Assembly (NCBI RefSeq): GCF_019331725.1
Contig: NZ_JAHBBF010000011.1
Span: 40,710 to 104,709, forward strand
Origin: Bifidobacterium saguinibicoloris
GTDB lineage: Bacteria > Actinomycetota > Actinomycetes > Actinomycetales > Bifidobacteriaceae
Reading direction: 5' to 3'
Length of the DNA stretch: 64,000 bases
The translations under genes were made by a program, and so were the position numbers. The notes beneath the pieces are model-generated. The model was not told where the DNA came from, did no database searches, and saw nothing but the letters and a program-made list of their open reading frames with translations. Shown in pieces: positions 54,127-61,962 of the stretch (its first letter is position 1; each line of letters starts with the position of its first letter).

Positions 54127-56082
54127 TCAGGCGTCCTGGAGTTCGCGCCGGCGCCGGACCACCACGATCATGACGCCTCCCGCGACGATCAGCGCGGCGG
54201 ACGCACCGACGCCCACGGCCACGTCCGTGCCGGTCGCCGGCAGCGGCTCCTCCGGCTCCTCGGGCTCCTCCTCTTCCGGCTCTTCTTCCTCGGGCTCCTC
54301 CTCCTCGGGCTCATCGGGCTCGTCGTCCACGTACGTCATCTCCCACTGGTCGTCGTACCGGCTGGACGCGGGCATGACCCGGTCGTCGCCCTTGAAGCTC
54401 CACACGAACACGTACCATCCGTGGGATTCGGCGACGATCTCCACCGGATTGCCGTGCGCGTCCGCCGCACCGCCACCCACGCGGATCACGCCGTTGACGG
54501 CCGGATACTCCCACGTGCCCACCAGACGATGGTTGGCGTCGTCGCCTGCGGGAGGTTCCGCGCCGGACGGCTTGTACGCGGCGTCGTTCGACGGATCGGA
54601 CGGATCGCCCGCCCACCAGACGCTCACCTGCGCCAACGGCTCGTCGGCGCCGATGCCGTACGCCTCGTCGCCGGCGAATAGGCCGTGGTCGTCGGGGAAG
54701 CCGCCCACGGTGATGGTGTCGCTGAGATGCGAGCCGACGTGCGCGGTGTGTTCGGTGACGGAGGATTCCACTTCGACCTTCGCGCGGTTCGAGTTGGTCT
54801 CGCTCTGGTCGAGGAACGCGCTGAGCGAGTCGCCGGCGACGTAGGGGCGCGCCTCGTCGCTCTGCCGCGACTGGTCGAACACCCACACCCACGTGCCGAT
54901 GCCGCCGCGTCCGGGCGCCCTGTACTCCCCGCCGTCCTCGGCGTGCGCGGTCACCTCCTGCGTCTGCCCGGGACCGGTGAACGTGGTCTCACCCCATGCG
55001 GCCGGCGTGTAGCCGCGCCGTTCGATGCGGCCGAGGAACTCCTCGACGGTCTCGCCCTTCTTCGGCTGCATGCGGTCCACGAGCCTGCCCGAGGGGATCG
55101 AGTCGAAGTAGTAGCCGTGCGCGGTGAGCTCGAGTCCCGCCGGCCAGTGGCTGTCCTCGCCGGTCACGGTGGAGGTGACCTTGTCCGAGACCGGCTGTCC
55201 GGCGTCCACGATCTTCGCGGACGCCACGGTGGTGACGGCGGGCGTGAACTCCTTGCGCACGCGGAAGGAGACGCCCTGTTCCTCGTGGCGCCCCTGCCCG
55301 CCGAAGGTCAGGAAGTCCTGGGCGCTGTCCACGCGGTTGGCCTGCGGATGGTCGTAGGAGGCGAACACCTGCACCTCGCCTTCGCCGGTGGCGCGCCATG
55401 CGTGACGTTTCGCCTCCGTTCCGGTGACGCCGTCCACGCGTTTGCCGGCGAGCGCACCATCATTCCCGACGAATTCCGCGGGACCTTGGATGCGCAGCGC
55501 GTAGGGGACGCCGGCGAGCGCCGCGCCGGACGCGGCGGTGACGCGCGCGTCCACCCAGCCGGCGCGGATGCCGTCGGTCATGTCGGCGTCGACGTTGGCG
55601 TCGACGGGCACGTTCGCGTTCGCCTCCTCCCACAGCTGCGCGGCGCGGGTTTCGGGTGCGTCGCCGTGCTGCCGGCGTACGGCGTCGAGTCTGGTGGTCC
55701 ATGCGCCGCCCGTGTTCGCGTCGATCTCGCGGTGGACGAGGAATCCGATGGCGGCGTGCGTGACGGCGTCGCGGCTGCCTTGGTAGCGGTCGGCGAGCCA
55801 GGCGAGTTTGCGGACGGCATCGCTGTCGCCGATGGCCTGTTCGCCGTTGTGGCTGTAGTCGGAGTCCTTGCCCGCCTCCATGCAGTAGACGAGGCGTCCG
55901 TCTCCGGCAATGGCGATGGCGCCCAGGTAGAGGGTCTTCGTGCCGAGCTTGTAGACGAGGTAGGTGCCGTTCGGCGGGTGGGCGAGGCTGGCGGCCGATG
56001 CCGCGGGTGTGATCCCCAGCGTCATGGCGATTGCCGCGAACAGCGCGACGACGGCCGCGAGGCGGCGTGATGGTGCGGTCAT
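54127..56082 (-). CDS. LPXTG-anchored surface protein
   Basis: A 651-residue cell-wall-anchored protein with a Sec signal peptide (about residues 1-30, ending ASAAS), a long extracellular region, a Pro/Glu spacer (EPEEEEPEEEEPEEEEP), the sortase motif LPATG, a membrane helix and an RRRRE tail. Near the N-terminus VYCMEAGKDSDY and VTHAAIGFLVHRE resemble the Cys and TQxA elements of thioester adhesin domains, but the glutamine is histidine here, so a thioester is unlikely. Function is probably adhesion or host contact. AAGGAAC lies about 7 nt before ATG 56082. No sortase gene is adjacent. Confidence 0.88.
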   Translation of the reverse strand: MTAPSRRLAAVVALFAAIAMTLGITPAASAASLAHPPNGTYLVYKLGTKTLYLGAIAIAGDGRLVYCMEAGKDSDYSHNGEQAIGDSDAVRKLAWLADRYQGSRDAVTHAAIGFLVHREIDANTGGAWTTRLDAVRRQHGDAPETRAAQLWEEANANVPVDANVDADMTDGIRAGWVDARVTAASGAALAGVPYALRIQGPAEFVGNDGALAGKRVDGVTGTEAKRHAWRATGEGEVQVFASYDHPQANRVDSAQDFLTFGGQGRHEEQGVSFRVRKEFTPAVTTVASAKIVDAGQPVSDKVTSTVTGEDSHWPAGLELTAHGYYFDSIPSGRLVDRMQPKKGETVEEFLGRIERRGYTPAAWGETTFTGPGQTQEVTAHAEDGGEYRAPGRGGIGTWVWVFDQSRQSDEARPYVAGDSLSAFLDQSETNSNRAKVEVESSVTEHTAHVGSHLSDTITVGGFPDDHGLFAGDEAYGIGADEPLAQVSVWWAGDPSDPSNDAAYKPSGAEPPAGDDANHRLVGTWEYPAVNGVIRVGGGAADAHGNPVEIVAESHGWYVFVWSFKGDDRVMPASSRYDDQWEMTYVDDEPDEPEEEEPEEEEPEEEEPEEPEEPLPATGTDVAVGVGASAALIVAGGVMIVVVRRRRELQDA

Positions 56083-56322
56083 GATGGTTCCTTCCCCACA
56101 CGTGCGGCGTGTGGCTGTTGCCGGATGGTTGGTCCGATGGTCGATTCGTTGTCCGATGGCGGTTGCGTCGTTGTCGTGTCGTCGGCGGCGTCGCATCGTC
56201 GCGCGCCGCCGCTCCCCCGGTGCGGCCGCCGGCCGCGGGAGGTGGTTCCAGCATGGTCGCCAAGACGCCGGAACGGCCGGTTTCCCAAGGCCTGTGGTCG
56301 GAGCCCCGCCCCTTGGGCGTGT
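56083..56322. other. Upstream region of the surface-protein gene
   Basis: About 240 bases on the surface-protein side of the DnaA-box cluster (the complete gap to glgE is 478 bases). It holds the surface-protein promoter, not pinpointed, and repeated CGGATGG/CCGATGG motifs near 56125-56160. Confidence 0.35.
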
Positions 56323-56426
56323 TGTGGATAACCGATGGGGAGGGTTATCCACATGACGCCGTTTCCGGGCCGTCCCGGACGGGGTTGTCCACAGGCCCGT
56401 CGCCGTCGTCCACCGGGTTGTCCACA
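56323..56426. promoter_or_regulatory. Cluster of four DnaA boxes
   Basis: TTATCCACA in inverse orientation at 56323-56331 (TGTGGATAA) and forward at 56345-56353, then TTGTCCACA at 56385-56393 and 56418-56426. All four are perfect matches to known DnaA box forms (E. coli-type and high-GC-actinobacterial-type). No dnaA, dnaN or AT-rich unwinding region is nearby. Confidence 0.75.
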
Positions 56427-56510
56427 TCGGCCGGACCGGCCGTACGCGGCGTACGCCGCGGCGTCGCACGGAATTCATGGGACAAACGTGCGATTCGACG
56501 ACCCCCTACA

Positions 56511-56516
56511 TACAAT
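56511..56516 (+). promoter_or_regulatory. -10 box of the glgE transcript
   Basis: TACAAT followed after 7 nt by the ATG of a seven-codon upstream frame; the same spacing as at other leaderless genes here. Confidence 0.55.
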
Positions 56517-56523
56517 GAGAACG

Positions 56524-56547
56524 ATGGCAACATCATCCAAGAAGTAA
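56524..56547 (+). CDS. Seven-codon leaderless leader peptide upstream of glgE
   Basis: ATG at 56524 begins MATSSKK and stops at TAA 56545-56547. The stop shares bases with TAAGGAG, the glgE ribosome binding site, so ribosomes ending here are placed to start glgE. The frame would be the first codon of the mRNA given the TACAAT box. It is too short to judge from composition. Confidence 0.5.
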   Translation: MATSSKK

Positions 56548-56560
56548 GGAGAAGGCCGCC

Positions 56561-58831
56561 ATGTCGAAGACGACGACCGAGCATGAAGTGACAACAGAAG
56601 ATACGCAGAAGGCCGCCGAGGAGAAGGCCGAAACCACAACCACGAAGACGAAGCGCACCACGCGCAGGACGACCGGCGCCAAGACCCGCCGCAGGACCGC
56701 GCGATCCTCCAAGCCCGCGCAGATGACCGTCACGGTCGCGGGGGAGATTCCCGCGCCGTCCATCCCGGTCACGGAGCCCGGCCAGTTCGGCCGCATCAAC
56801 ATCATGGACGTCACCCCGAACGAGGAGCGCGGCACGTACCCGGCGCGCGTCGAACTGGGCGAACCGTTCGAGGTCACCGCGCAGGTGTTCATCGAAGGCC
56901 GCACCAAGGTGGGCGCCACCGCGGTGGTGCGCAACCATCGCGGCAAGGAGATGCAGCGTCTGCCCATGACCTGCGTCAACCCGGGTCTGGACCGCTGGGC
57001 GGTGACCCTCACCTGCGGCGAGCATTCCGACGTCAAGCCGTGGGAGCCGGAGTTCGCGCAGATCAAGCGTCAGCTCGGCGAATGGACCGTCACCATCGAA
57101 GGCTGGGAGGACACCTACAAGTCCTGGCTGCATGACGCGGCCATCAAGGTGAAGGTGAACGACGACGTGGAGAACGCCCTGATTTCCGGCGCACAGCTGC
57201 TGGAACGCTGGGCCAAGACCCCGGACGCGAAGCTCAAGGCCCCGCAGCGCAAGGCGCTCGAGGCGGCCGCCAAGACCATGGCTGACGAGACCCTCACGCC
57301 CGAGCAGCGTCTCGCCGCCGCCACCGGCGACGAGGTCACCGCCCTGCATGAGAGCAACCCGCTGCGCGACGGCCTGTCCTTCAGCACGCCGCAGCGCTTC
57401 CTCGTGCAGCGCCCGAAGTCCAGCTTCGCCGCCTGGTACCAGTTCTTCCCGCGCTCCGAAGGCGCCTACGTGGACCAGGAGACCGGCAAAATCGTGCAAG
57501 GCACGCTGAAGACCTCCGTGGCCGGACTCGAACGCGCCAAGGAGGAAGGCTTCGACATCGTGTACCTGCCGCCGATCTTCCCCATCGGCGTGACGAACCG
57601 CAAGGGCCGCAACAACACGCTGGTGGCCGGACCGGACGATCCGGGCTCCCCGTTCGGCATCGGCTCGGCCGAGGGCGGTCACGACACCGTGGACCCGCTG
57701 CTCGGCACGATGGACGACTTCAAGGCCCTGTGCGCCAAGGCGCATGAGCTGGGACTGGAGATCGCGCTCGACTTCGCGCTGCAGTGCTCCCCCGACCACC
57801 CGTGGGTCAAGGCGCATCCGAACTGGTTCCGCACCAAGCCGGACGGCACCATCGCCTACGCGGAGAATCCGCCGAAGAAGTACCAGGACATCTACCCGAT
57901 CGACTTCAACGCCGACATGGCCGGCATCGAGAAGGAGGTCGAGCGCATCATGGACCTGTGGATCGAGGCGGGCGTGACCATCTTCCGCGTCGACAACCCG
58001 CACACCAAGCCGGTGCGCTTCTGGCAGGACGTCATCGCGGCGGTCACCAAGAAGCACCCGGAGGTGCTGTTCCTCGCCGAGGCGTTCACCCGCCCGGGCA
58101 TGATGCGCGCGCTCAGCTACGTGGGCTTCACGCAGTCGCACTGCTACTTCCCGTGGCGCAACACCAAGGAGGAGCTGGCCGAGTACCTGGCCGAGACGAA
58201 CGGCGACGACGGCTACTACCAGCACAACACGTTCTGGCCCACCACGCCGGACATCCTCACCGCCTACGTGCGCGACAACGGCATCGCCGGACACGCGGTG
58301 CGCGCCGTGCTCGCCGCCATGGGCTCCCCGAGCTGGGGCATCTACAACGGCTTCGAGCTCATCGAGAACCAGCAGCGTCCGGGCTTCGAGGAGCAGATCG
58401 ACAACGAGAAGTACGAGGTGAAGGTCCGCGACTGGAGCAAGGCGGACAAGTTCGGCATCGCCGAGCTGCTCACCTCGCTCAACCGCATCCGCCGCGAGCA
58501 CGTGGAGGCGTTCAGCTACCACAACGTGCACGTGCTGGAGACCTCGGATCCGAACATCCTGGCCTTCGCCCGCCACACGCCGTCCACGCTCACCAAGTCC
58601 GGCAAGCCGGAGACGCTGGTCGTGGTGGTCAACCTCGACTGCCACAACGCGCATCAGGCCATGGTCCACTTCGAGATGCCGGAGTTCGAGGTCGATCCGG
58701 AGTGGGGCGCCCACATGCACGACGAGCTCACCGGCCGTGACTTCGCGTGGAGCTGGGACAACTTCGTCTCCCTGGCCCCGTGGGCCGACGTGGCTCACGT
58801 GTTCACCGTGGTCCACGAATTCGGCGAGTGA
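56561..58831 (+). CDS. glgE: Alpha-1,4-glucan:maltose-1-phosphate maltosyltransferase
   Basis: GH13 enzyme that extends alpha-glucans from maltose 1-phosphate. The 756-residue protein begins with a Thr/Lys/Arg-rich 50-residue tail, then an N-terminal domain (GRINIMDVTPNEERGTYPA), a helical insert, and the catalytic barrel: VYLPPIFPIG, EIALDFALQCSPDHPW, nucleophile D478 in IFRVDNPHTKP, acid/base E507 in FLAEAFTRP. These match GlgE, not plain amylases. AAGGAG (in TAAGGAG) precedes ATG 56561. The tail makes it about 80 residues longer than most homologues. It is monocistronic, followed by a terminator; treS, pep2 and glgB are not in the window. Confidence 0.95.
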   Translation: MSKTTTEHEVTTEDTQKAAEEKAETTTTKTKRTTRRTTGAKTRRRTARSSKPAQMTVTVAGEIPAPSIPVTEPGQFGRINIMDVTPNEERGTYPARVELGEPFEVTAQVFIEGRTKVGATAVVRNHRGKEMQRLPMTCVNPGLDRWAVTLTCGEHSDVKPWEPEFAQIKRQLGEWTVTIEGWEDTYKSWLHDAAIKVKVNDDVENALISGAQLLERWAKTPDAKLKAPQRKALEAAAKTMADETLTPEQRLAAATGDEVTALHESNPLRDGLSFSTPQRFLVQRPKSSFAAWYQFFPRSEGAYVDQETGKIVQGTLKTSVAGLERAKEEGFDIVYLPPIFPIGVTNRKGRNNTLVAGPDDPGSPFGIGSAEGGHDTVDPLLGTMDDFKALCAKAHELGLEIALDFALQCSPDHPWVKAHPNWFRTKPDGTIAYAENPPKKYQDIYPIDFNADMAGIEKEVERIMDLWIEAGVTIFRVDNPHTKPVRFWQDVIAAVTKKHPEVLFLAEAFTRPGMMRALSYVGFTQSHCYFPWRNTKEELAEYLAETNGDDGYYQHNTFWPTTPDILTAYVRDNGIAGHAVRAVLAAMGSPSWGIYNGFELIENQQRPGFEEQIDNEKYEVKVRDWSKADKFGIAELLTSLNRIRREHVEAFSYHNVHVLETSDPNILAFARHTPSTLTKSGKPETLVVVVNLDCHNAHQAMVHFEMPEFEVDPEWGAHMHDELTGRDFAWSWDNFVSLAPWADVAHVFTVVHEFGE

Positions 58832-58848
58832 GTCACTGACCTCCGTCA

Positions 58849-58882
58849 CGCCTCGCCCTGCGATACGTCGCGGGGCGAGGCG
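58849..58882 (+). terminator. Terminator of glgE
   Basis: CGCCTCGCCC (58849-58858) pairs with GGGCGAGGCG (58873-58882), followed by TTT. Confidence 0.75.
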
Positions 58883-58948
58883 TTTCGCGCTATTGTGGGT
58901 AGCGGCAATACCCGTTCCATTGGAATGATTCGATAAAGGAGCATCGAT

Positions 58949-59443
58949 ATGGCAGAGACCTTCAACGTCGTGGTGGAGATTCCGCGCGGTTCCAAGAACA
59001 AGTACGAAGTGGACCAGGAGACCGGCCGCGTCTTCCTGGACCGCGAGCTCTTCACCGCCATGGGTTACCCGGATGACTACGGCTACATCGAGGGCACCCT
59101 GGGCGAGGACGGCGATCCGCTGGACGCGCTCGTCATGGTGAACAACTCCGTGTTCCCGGGCTGCGTGGTCGAGTGCCGCGCCGTGGCCCTGTACCACATG
59201 GAGGACGAAGAGGGCGGCGACGACAAGGTGCTGTGCGTGCCGGCCGACGTCCGCTACGACGGCATCCAGGACGTCAAGGACGTCAACGAGTTCCACCTCA
59301 AGGAGATCAAGCACTTCTTCGAGCAGTACAAGGCCCTCGAGCCCAACAAGGAGGTCCTCCCGGGCGACTACTGGACCGGTGCCGACGTCGCCGAGAAGGA
59401 GATCAAGGAGGCGCGCGAGCGTCTGGCCGCGGCTTCCAAGTGA
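58949..59443 (+). CDS. ppa: Inorganic pyrophosphatase (family I)
   Basis: Hydrolyses pyrophosphate to phosphate, pulling biosynthetic reactions forward. The 164-residue protein has VVEIPRGSKNKYEVD, the YPDDYGYIEGTLGEDGDPLDALV catalytic region with its metal-binding aspartates, and DVRYDGIQDVKDV. ATAAAGGAGC precedes ATG 58949. Single gene with terminators on both sides. Confidence 0.97.
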   Translation: MAETFNVVVEIPRGSKNKYEVDQETGRVFLDRELFTAMGYPDDYGYIEGTLGEDGDPLDALVMVNNSVFPGCVVECRAVALYHMEDEEGGDDKVLCVPADVRYDGIQDVKDVNEFHLKEIKHFFEQYKALEPNKEVLPGDYWTGADVAEKEIKEARERLAAASK

Positions 59444-59508
59444 GCCACCGCGGGCCGCACGCGAAACGTGCGGACACCGCAATGACACGACGTCGCTGAC
59501 GTGACTTC

Positions 59509-59539
59509 GGGGCGCGCATCTTCGGGTGCACGCCCCTTT
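59509..59539 (+). terminator. Terminator of ppa
   Basis: A 12-bp stem with one mismatch closed by a TTCG tetraloop (59509-59520 with 59525-59536), then TTT. Confidence 0.75.
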
Positions 59540-59649
59540 CGCATGCCCGGAAACACCGCCGCGTCCGGGGGCAATGTGCCTTCCTCCCCTGCTGTGGGTA
59601 GGATTATGGCAGTTAATTGACGAACGCAGTGGCAGTGATGGAGTTGATC

Positions 59650-60396
59650 ATGGCTGATGGAACCGTAAGCAAGTGGAATGCGAAGCGCGGCGCGATGCTG
59701 GGCGCGCAGGCGCTCGCCTATGTCCTGCTTCTGGCGGTCGGCGCCGTGTGGGGTCTGGGACCGTCCGGAGTGGGCGATTCGCCGCTCATGCCCGTGCTCA
59801 CGCTGCTGGTCATGGCCGCGGTCCTCATCGCGTTCCACGTGTGCTGGCCGTTCCGCGCCACGCTCATCGACCGTGCGATCGGCCTGATCGCCGGCGCGCT
59901 CTCGCTGGCCGCCGCGGCCGTGCAGGTGTACGGCGTGTACGTGCCGGACGATACGGCCGACGACCAGCTGCTCGCCGGTACGTATCCGCTGGCCCGTTGG
60001 GCCGCGGCCGTGGCCGGACTGCTGGTGGTGCTGACCATCGTCTCGTTCGCGCGCCAGATGCTGCGCAAGGAACGCTCCCATCTCATCCGCGCGCTGTCCC
60101 ATTGCGTGACGGGAGGCGCCGCCTCGATCTCCCTGGCCGGATGGTTCTTCATTCCGTATGTGACTGCGGGCGTGAGCGCCGGTTTCACCGCCGAGTTCGG
60201 CATCATCGTCGCCGGCATCATCGCCGCGATGGTCGTGTTCGCCGTGGTGCTGGCGGTCTCGTCGTCCTGGTGGCTGCGCGAGCTCGACGCGGCGCCGGAT
60301 GCGCGCGCGCCTTGGCTGGGCGTGGCCATGCTGCCGGTGATGTTCTTCGGTCTGGTGGTGTTCGCGGCCGCCCTGCTGCTGCAGATCCTCGCCTGA
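59650..60396 (+). CDS. Six-helix membrane protein of unknown function
   Basis: A 248-residue hydrophobic protein with about six predicted helices in pairs separated by short loops, and a charged QMLRKERSH loop in the middle. No recognisable motif. ATG 59650 is chosen because GGAG lies 6 nt upstream; earlier in-frame TTG and ATG codons (59617, 59638) lack one. A TAGGAT -10-like box at 59599-59604 lies 46 nt upstream. The gene is followed by 616 bases of repeats. Confidence 0.75.
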   Translation: MADGTVSKWNAKRGAMLGAQALAYVLLLAVGAVWGLGPSGVGDSPLMPVLTLLVMAAVLIAFHVCWPFRATLIDRAIGLIAGALSLAAAAVQVYGVYVPDDTADDQLLAGTYPLARWAAAVAGLLVVLTIVSFARQMLRKERSHLIRALSHCVTGGAASISLAGWFFIPYVTAGVSAGFTAEFGIIVAGIIAAMVVFAVVLAVSSSWWLRELDAAPDARAPWLGVAMLPVMFFGLVVFAAALLLQILA

Positions 60397-60434
60397 CCGG
60401 TGGCCCCGGAGCGGGGCAGCCCGTCCGTTTTACC

Positions 60435-60863
60435 GTTCCGGACCAATGGCCTGTGGTCCGGAACAAGCATGCCCCAGGACATGGCGTCAACCATGCCCCG
60501 AGACATGCGTCAACTATCCGCTGAGACTAGACAGTCCGGAACAACACCACACCGGTCATCATCATTCCGGTGCACCCGTCTGGCTCCGGCCAATGTCCCC
60601 GGAACGGCGGAACACGTCTCTCCACCGTTCCGGACCAACCCCCAGTGGTCCGGGACACCTGAATCACCGCGCGAAAGCCTTCCGACGCCACAAACCATGC
60701 CACCGGAGCGCCAAACAGCACCATCCACACGCTCCGGACCAACGGCCCGCGGTCCGGAACACGCAATCGGCCCATATCCATGTTCCCGGGCCACCAATCA
60801 CGCCACCGGAACAACAATCAGGCGGACATTCCCATTCCGGACCACAACCCCACGGACCGGAAC
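60435..60863. repeat. Dispersed 30-bp palindromes between the membrane-protein gene and mntP
   Basis: Four imperfect palindromes with TTCCGGACCA-like left arms and TGGTCCGGAA-like right arms at 60435-60464, 60627-60656, 60731-60760 and 60834-60863; the last three are 103-104 bp apart. The first has perfect 11-bp arms. Further half-copies lie around 60582 and 60782. The whole 60397-61012 interval holds no gene. Confidence 0.75.
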
Positions 60864-60949
60864 GCACAGACAGCACCATCCAGCGCTCCGGGGCCAATAG
60901 ACGCCGGCCAGCGTCGCGCACGCCCTGCGGGGAACCGCCGTCGGAACCT

Positions 60950-61018
60950 TCAGAACGCCCGGAACGCCCGGAACGCTCGAAACCCTCGAAACACCCGGAA
61001 CGCTCGAAACCCTCAGAA
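60950..61018. repeat. CGGAACGCY/CGAAACCCT short tandem repeats
   Basis: Nine-base units (CGGAACGCC, CGGAACGCT, CGAAACCCT, CGAAACACC and variants) repeated about seven times immediately before the mntP stop at 61013. Confidence 0.6.
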
Positions 61019-61603
61019 CGCGATGAGACCCAAGTGCTCGAGCAGCACCTTCAGGCCGATGAGGATGAGCACCACGCCGCCTGCGATCTGCGAGGGCGTC
61101 TGCCAGCGGGAACCGAACGCGCGGCCGATGTAGATGCCGCCGATGGAGAACAGCCCGGTCACGATGCCCATCGAAGCGATGGCGAACACGATGTTGATGT
61201 TCATGAGGCCGAGGCTCACGCCCACGGCGAAGGCGTCGATGCTGCATGCCACGGCGAGCGGCAGCATGTGACGCCAGTCGAACTGCGGCGTCTCCTTGGC
61301 GTTCTCCTCGGGCTCTTCGAACGCCTCGCGGATCATGTTGCCGCCGATGATCGCGAGCAGGCCGAAGATGATCCAATGGTCCACGGCGGTCACGTACGAG
61401 GCGAACGCGGACGCGGCGAGAAAACCGAGCGCGGGGAACAGGGCCTGGAATCCGCCGAACCACAGTCCGCATTTCAATGCGTCCGTGAATCGGGCCTTCT
61501 GCACGGTCAAGCCTTTGCCGATGGAGACGGCGAACGCGTCCATGGACACGGAGACGGAAATAAGCAACGACTGGATAATCATCGAAATCATAGTGTGCGT
61601 CAT
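61013..61603 (-). CDS. mntP: Manganese efflux pump MntP
   Basis: A 196-residue, six-helix exporter of Mn2+. The two diagnostic motifs SMDAFAVSIGKG and SIDAFAVGVSLG, one in each half, supply the metal-site aspartates. The start is uncertain: ATG 61603 has GGGA 8 nt upstream; in-frame ATGs at 61612, 61591 and 61582 are possible. The mRNA should begin near 61702 (TATACT box), giving a structured leader of about 95 nt. It is divergent from glnR. Confidence 0.93.
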   Translation of the reverse strand: MTHTMISMIIQSLLISVSVSMDAFAVSIGKGLTVQKARFTDALKCGLWFGGFQALFPALGFLAASAFASYVTAVDHWIIFGLLAIIGGNMIREAFEEPEENAKETPQFDWRHMLPLAVACSIDAFAVGVSLGLMNINIVFAIASMGIVTGLFSIGGIYIGRAFGSRWQTPSQIAGGVVLILIGLKVLLEHLGLIAF

Positions 61604-61612
61604 ATGGTTCAT

Positions 61613-61702
61613 CCCACGGCGGCATTCTCGGTTCCGCCCGTTACGCGGGATGGGCCTCGACCAGCGTTTCCACACGCCGCCTACGCCTAGCTGAAATTGC
61701 GA
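61613..61702 (-). promoter_or_regulatory. Structured mntP leader, candidate metal-responsive RNA
   Basis: On the minus strand GGCGGC near the 5' side can pair with GCCGCC just before the ribosome site, enclosing a GCGT/ACGC hairpin and a CCCG-CGTAA-CGGG hairpin: a junction-like fold next to the start codon. It lacks the GGGGAGUA element of the known yybP-ykoY manganese riboswitch. Confidence 0.4.
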
Positions 61703-61708
61703 GGTATC

Positions 61709-61714
61709 AGTATA
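61709..61714 (-). promoter_or_regulatory. -10 box of mntP
   Basis: TATACT on the minus strand, about 105 nt before ATG 61603. Confidence 0.55.
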
Positions 61715-61822
61715 GCCGTACGTCTGCCGGGCCGTCATGCCCGTGGGTACGCCGCCCGATGCCGTCCGCCCCTCCGCCCGCCGATTCCGGTGCGCGTTAG
61801 TGTGCGATTATTGCCTTCAGTT

Positions 61823-61838
61823 GTCACAAAGATGAACA
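61823..61838 (+). promoter_or_regulatory. GlnR-box-like site upstream of glnR
   Basis: GTCAC-N6-GAACA resembles the actinobacterial GlnR consensus gTnAC-n6-GaAAC. It lies 23 bp upstream of a TACAAT -10 box (61861-61866), where it could mediate autoregulation. Confidence 0.45.
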
Positions 61839-61962
61839 TTATGTGTCCGCCGCATGCGCGTACAATAATCACAGAATTCGCAAAGGTTTCCGCAACGAGT
61901 TTCGAGGACGGGCAACCGTTCCACGATCTTCGCAAGGTCAATCGAAATGAGAGGGGCGCTAC

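Noticed and set aside
56323..56426. Chromosomal origin oriC
   Set aside because: DnaA boxes are present, but dnaA, dnaN, rpmH and an AT-rich unwinding element are not.
60527..60921. Small minus-strand frames between the membrane-protein gene and mntP
   Set aside because: Each is made of the 30-bp palindromes and GTTCCGG repeats and has no family motif.
61613..61702. yybP-ykoY manganese riboswitch
   Set aside because: The leader lacks the conserved GGGGAGUA loop and matching 3' element, so I only call it a candidate structured RNA.
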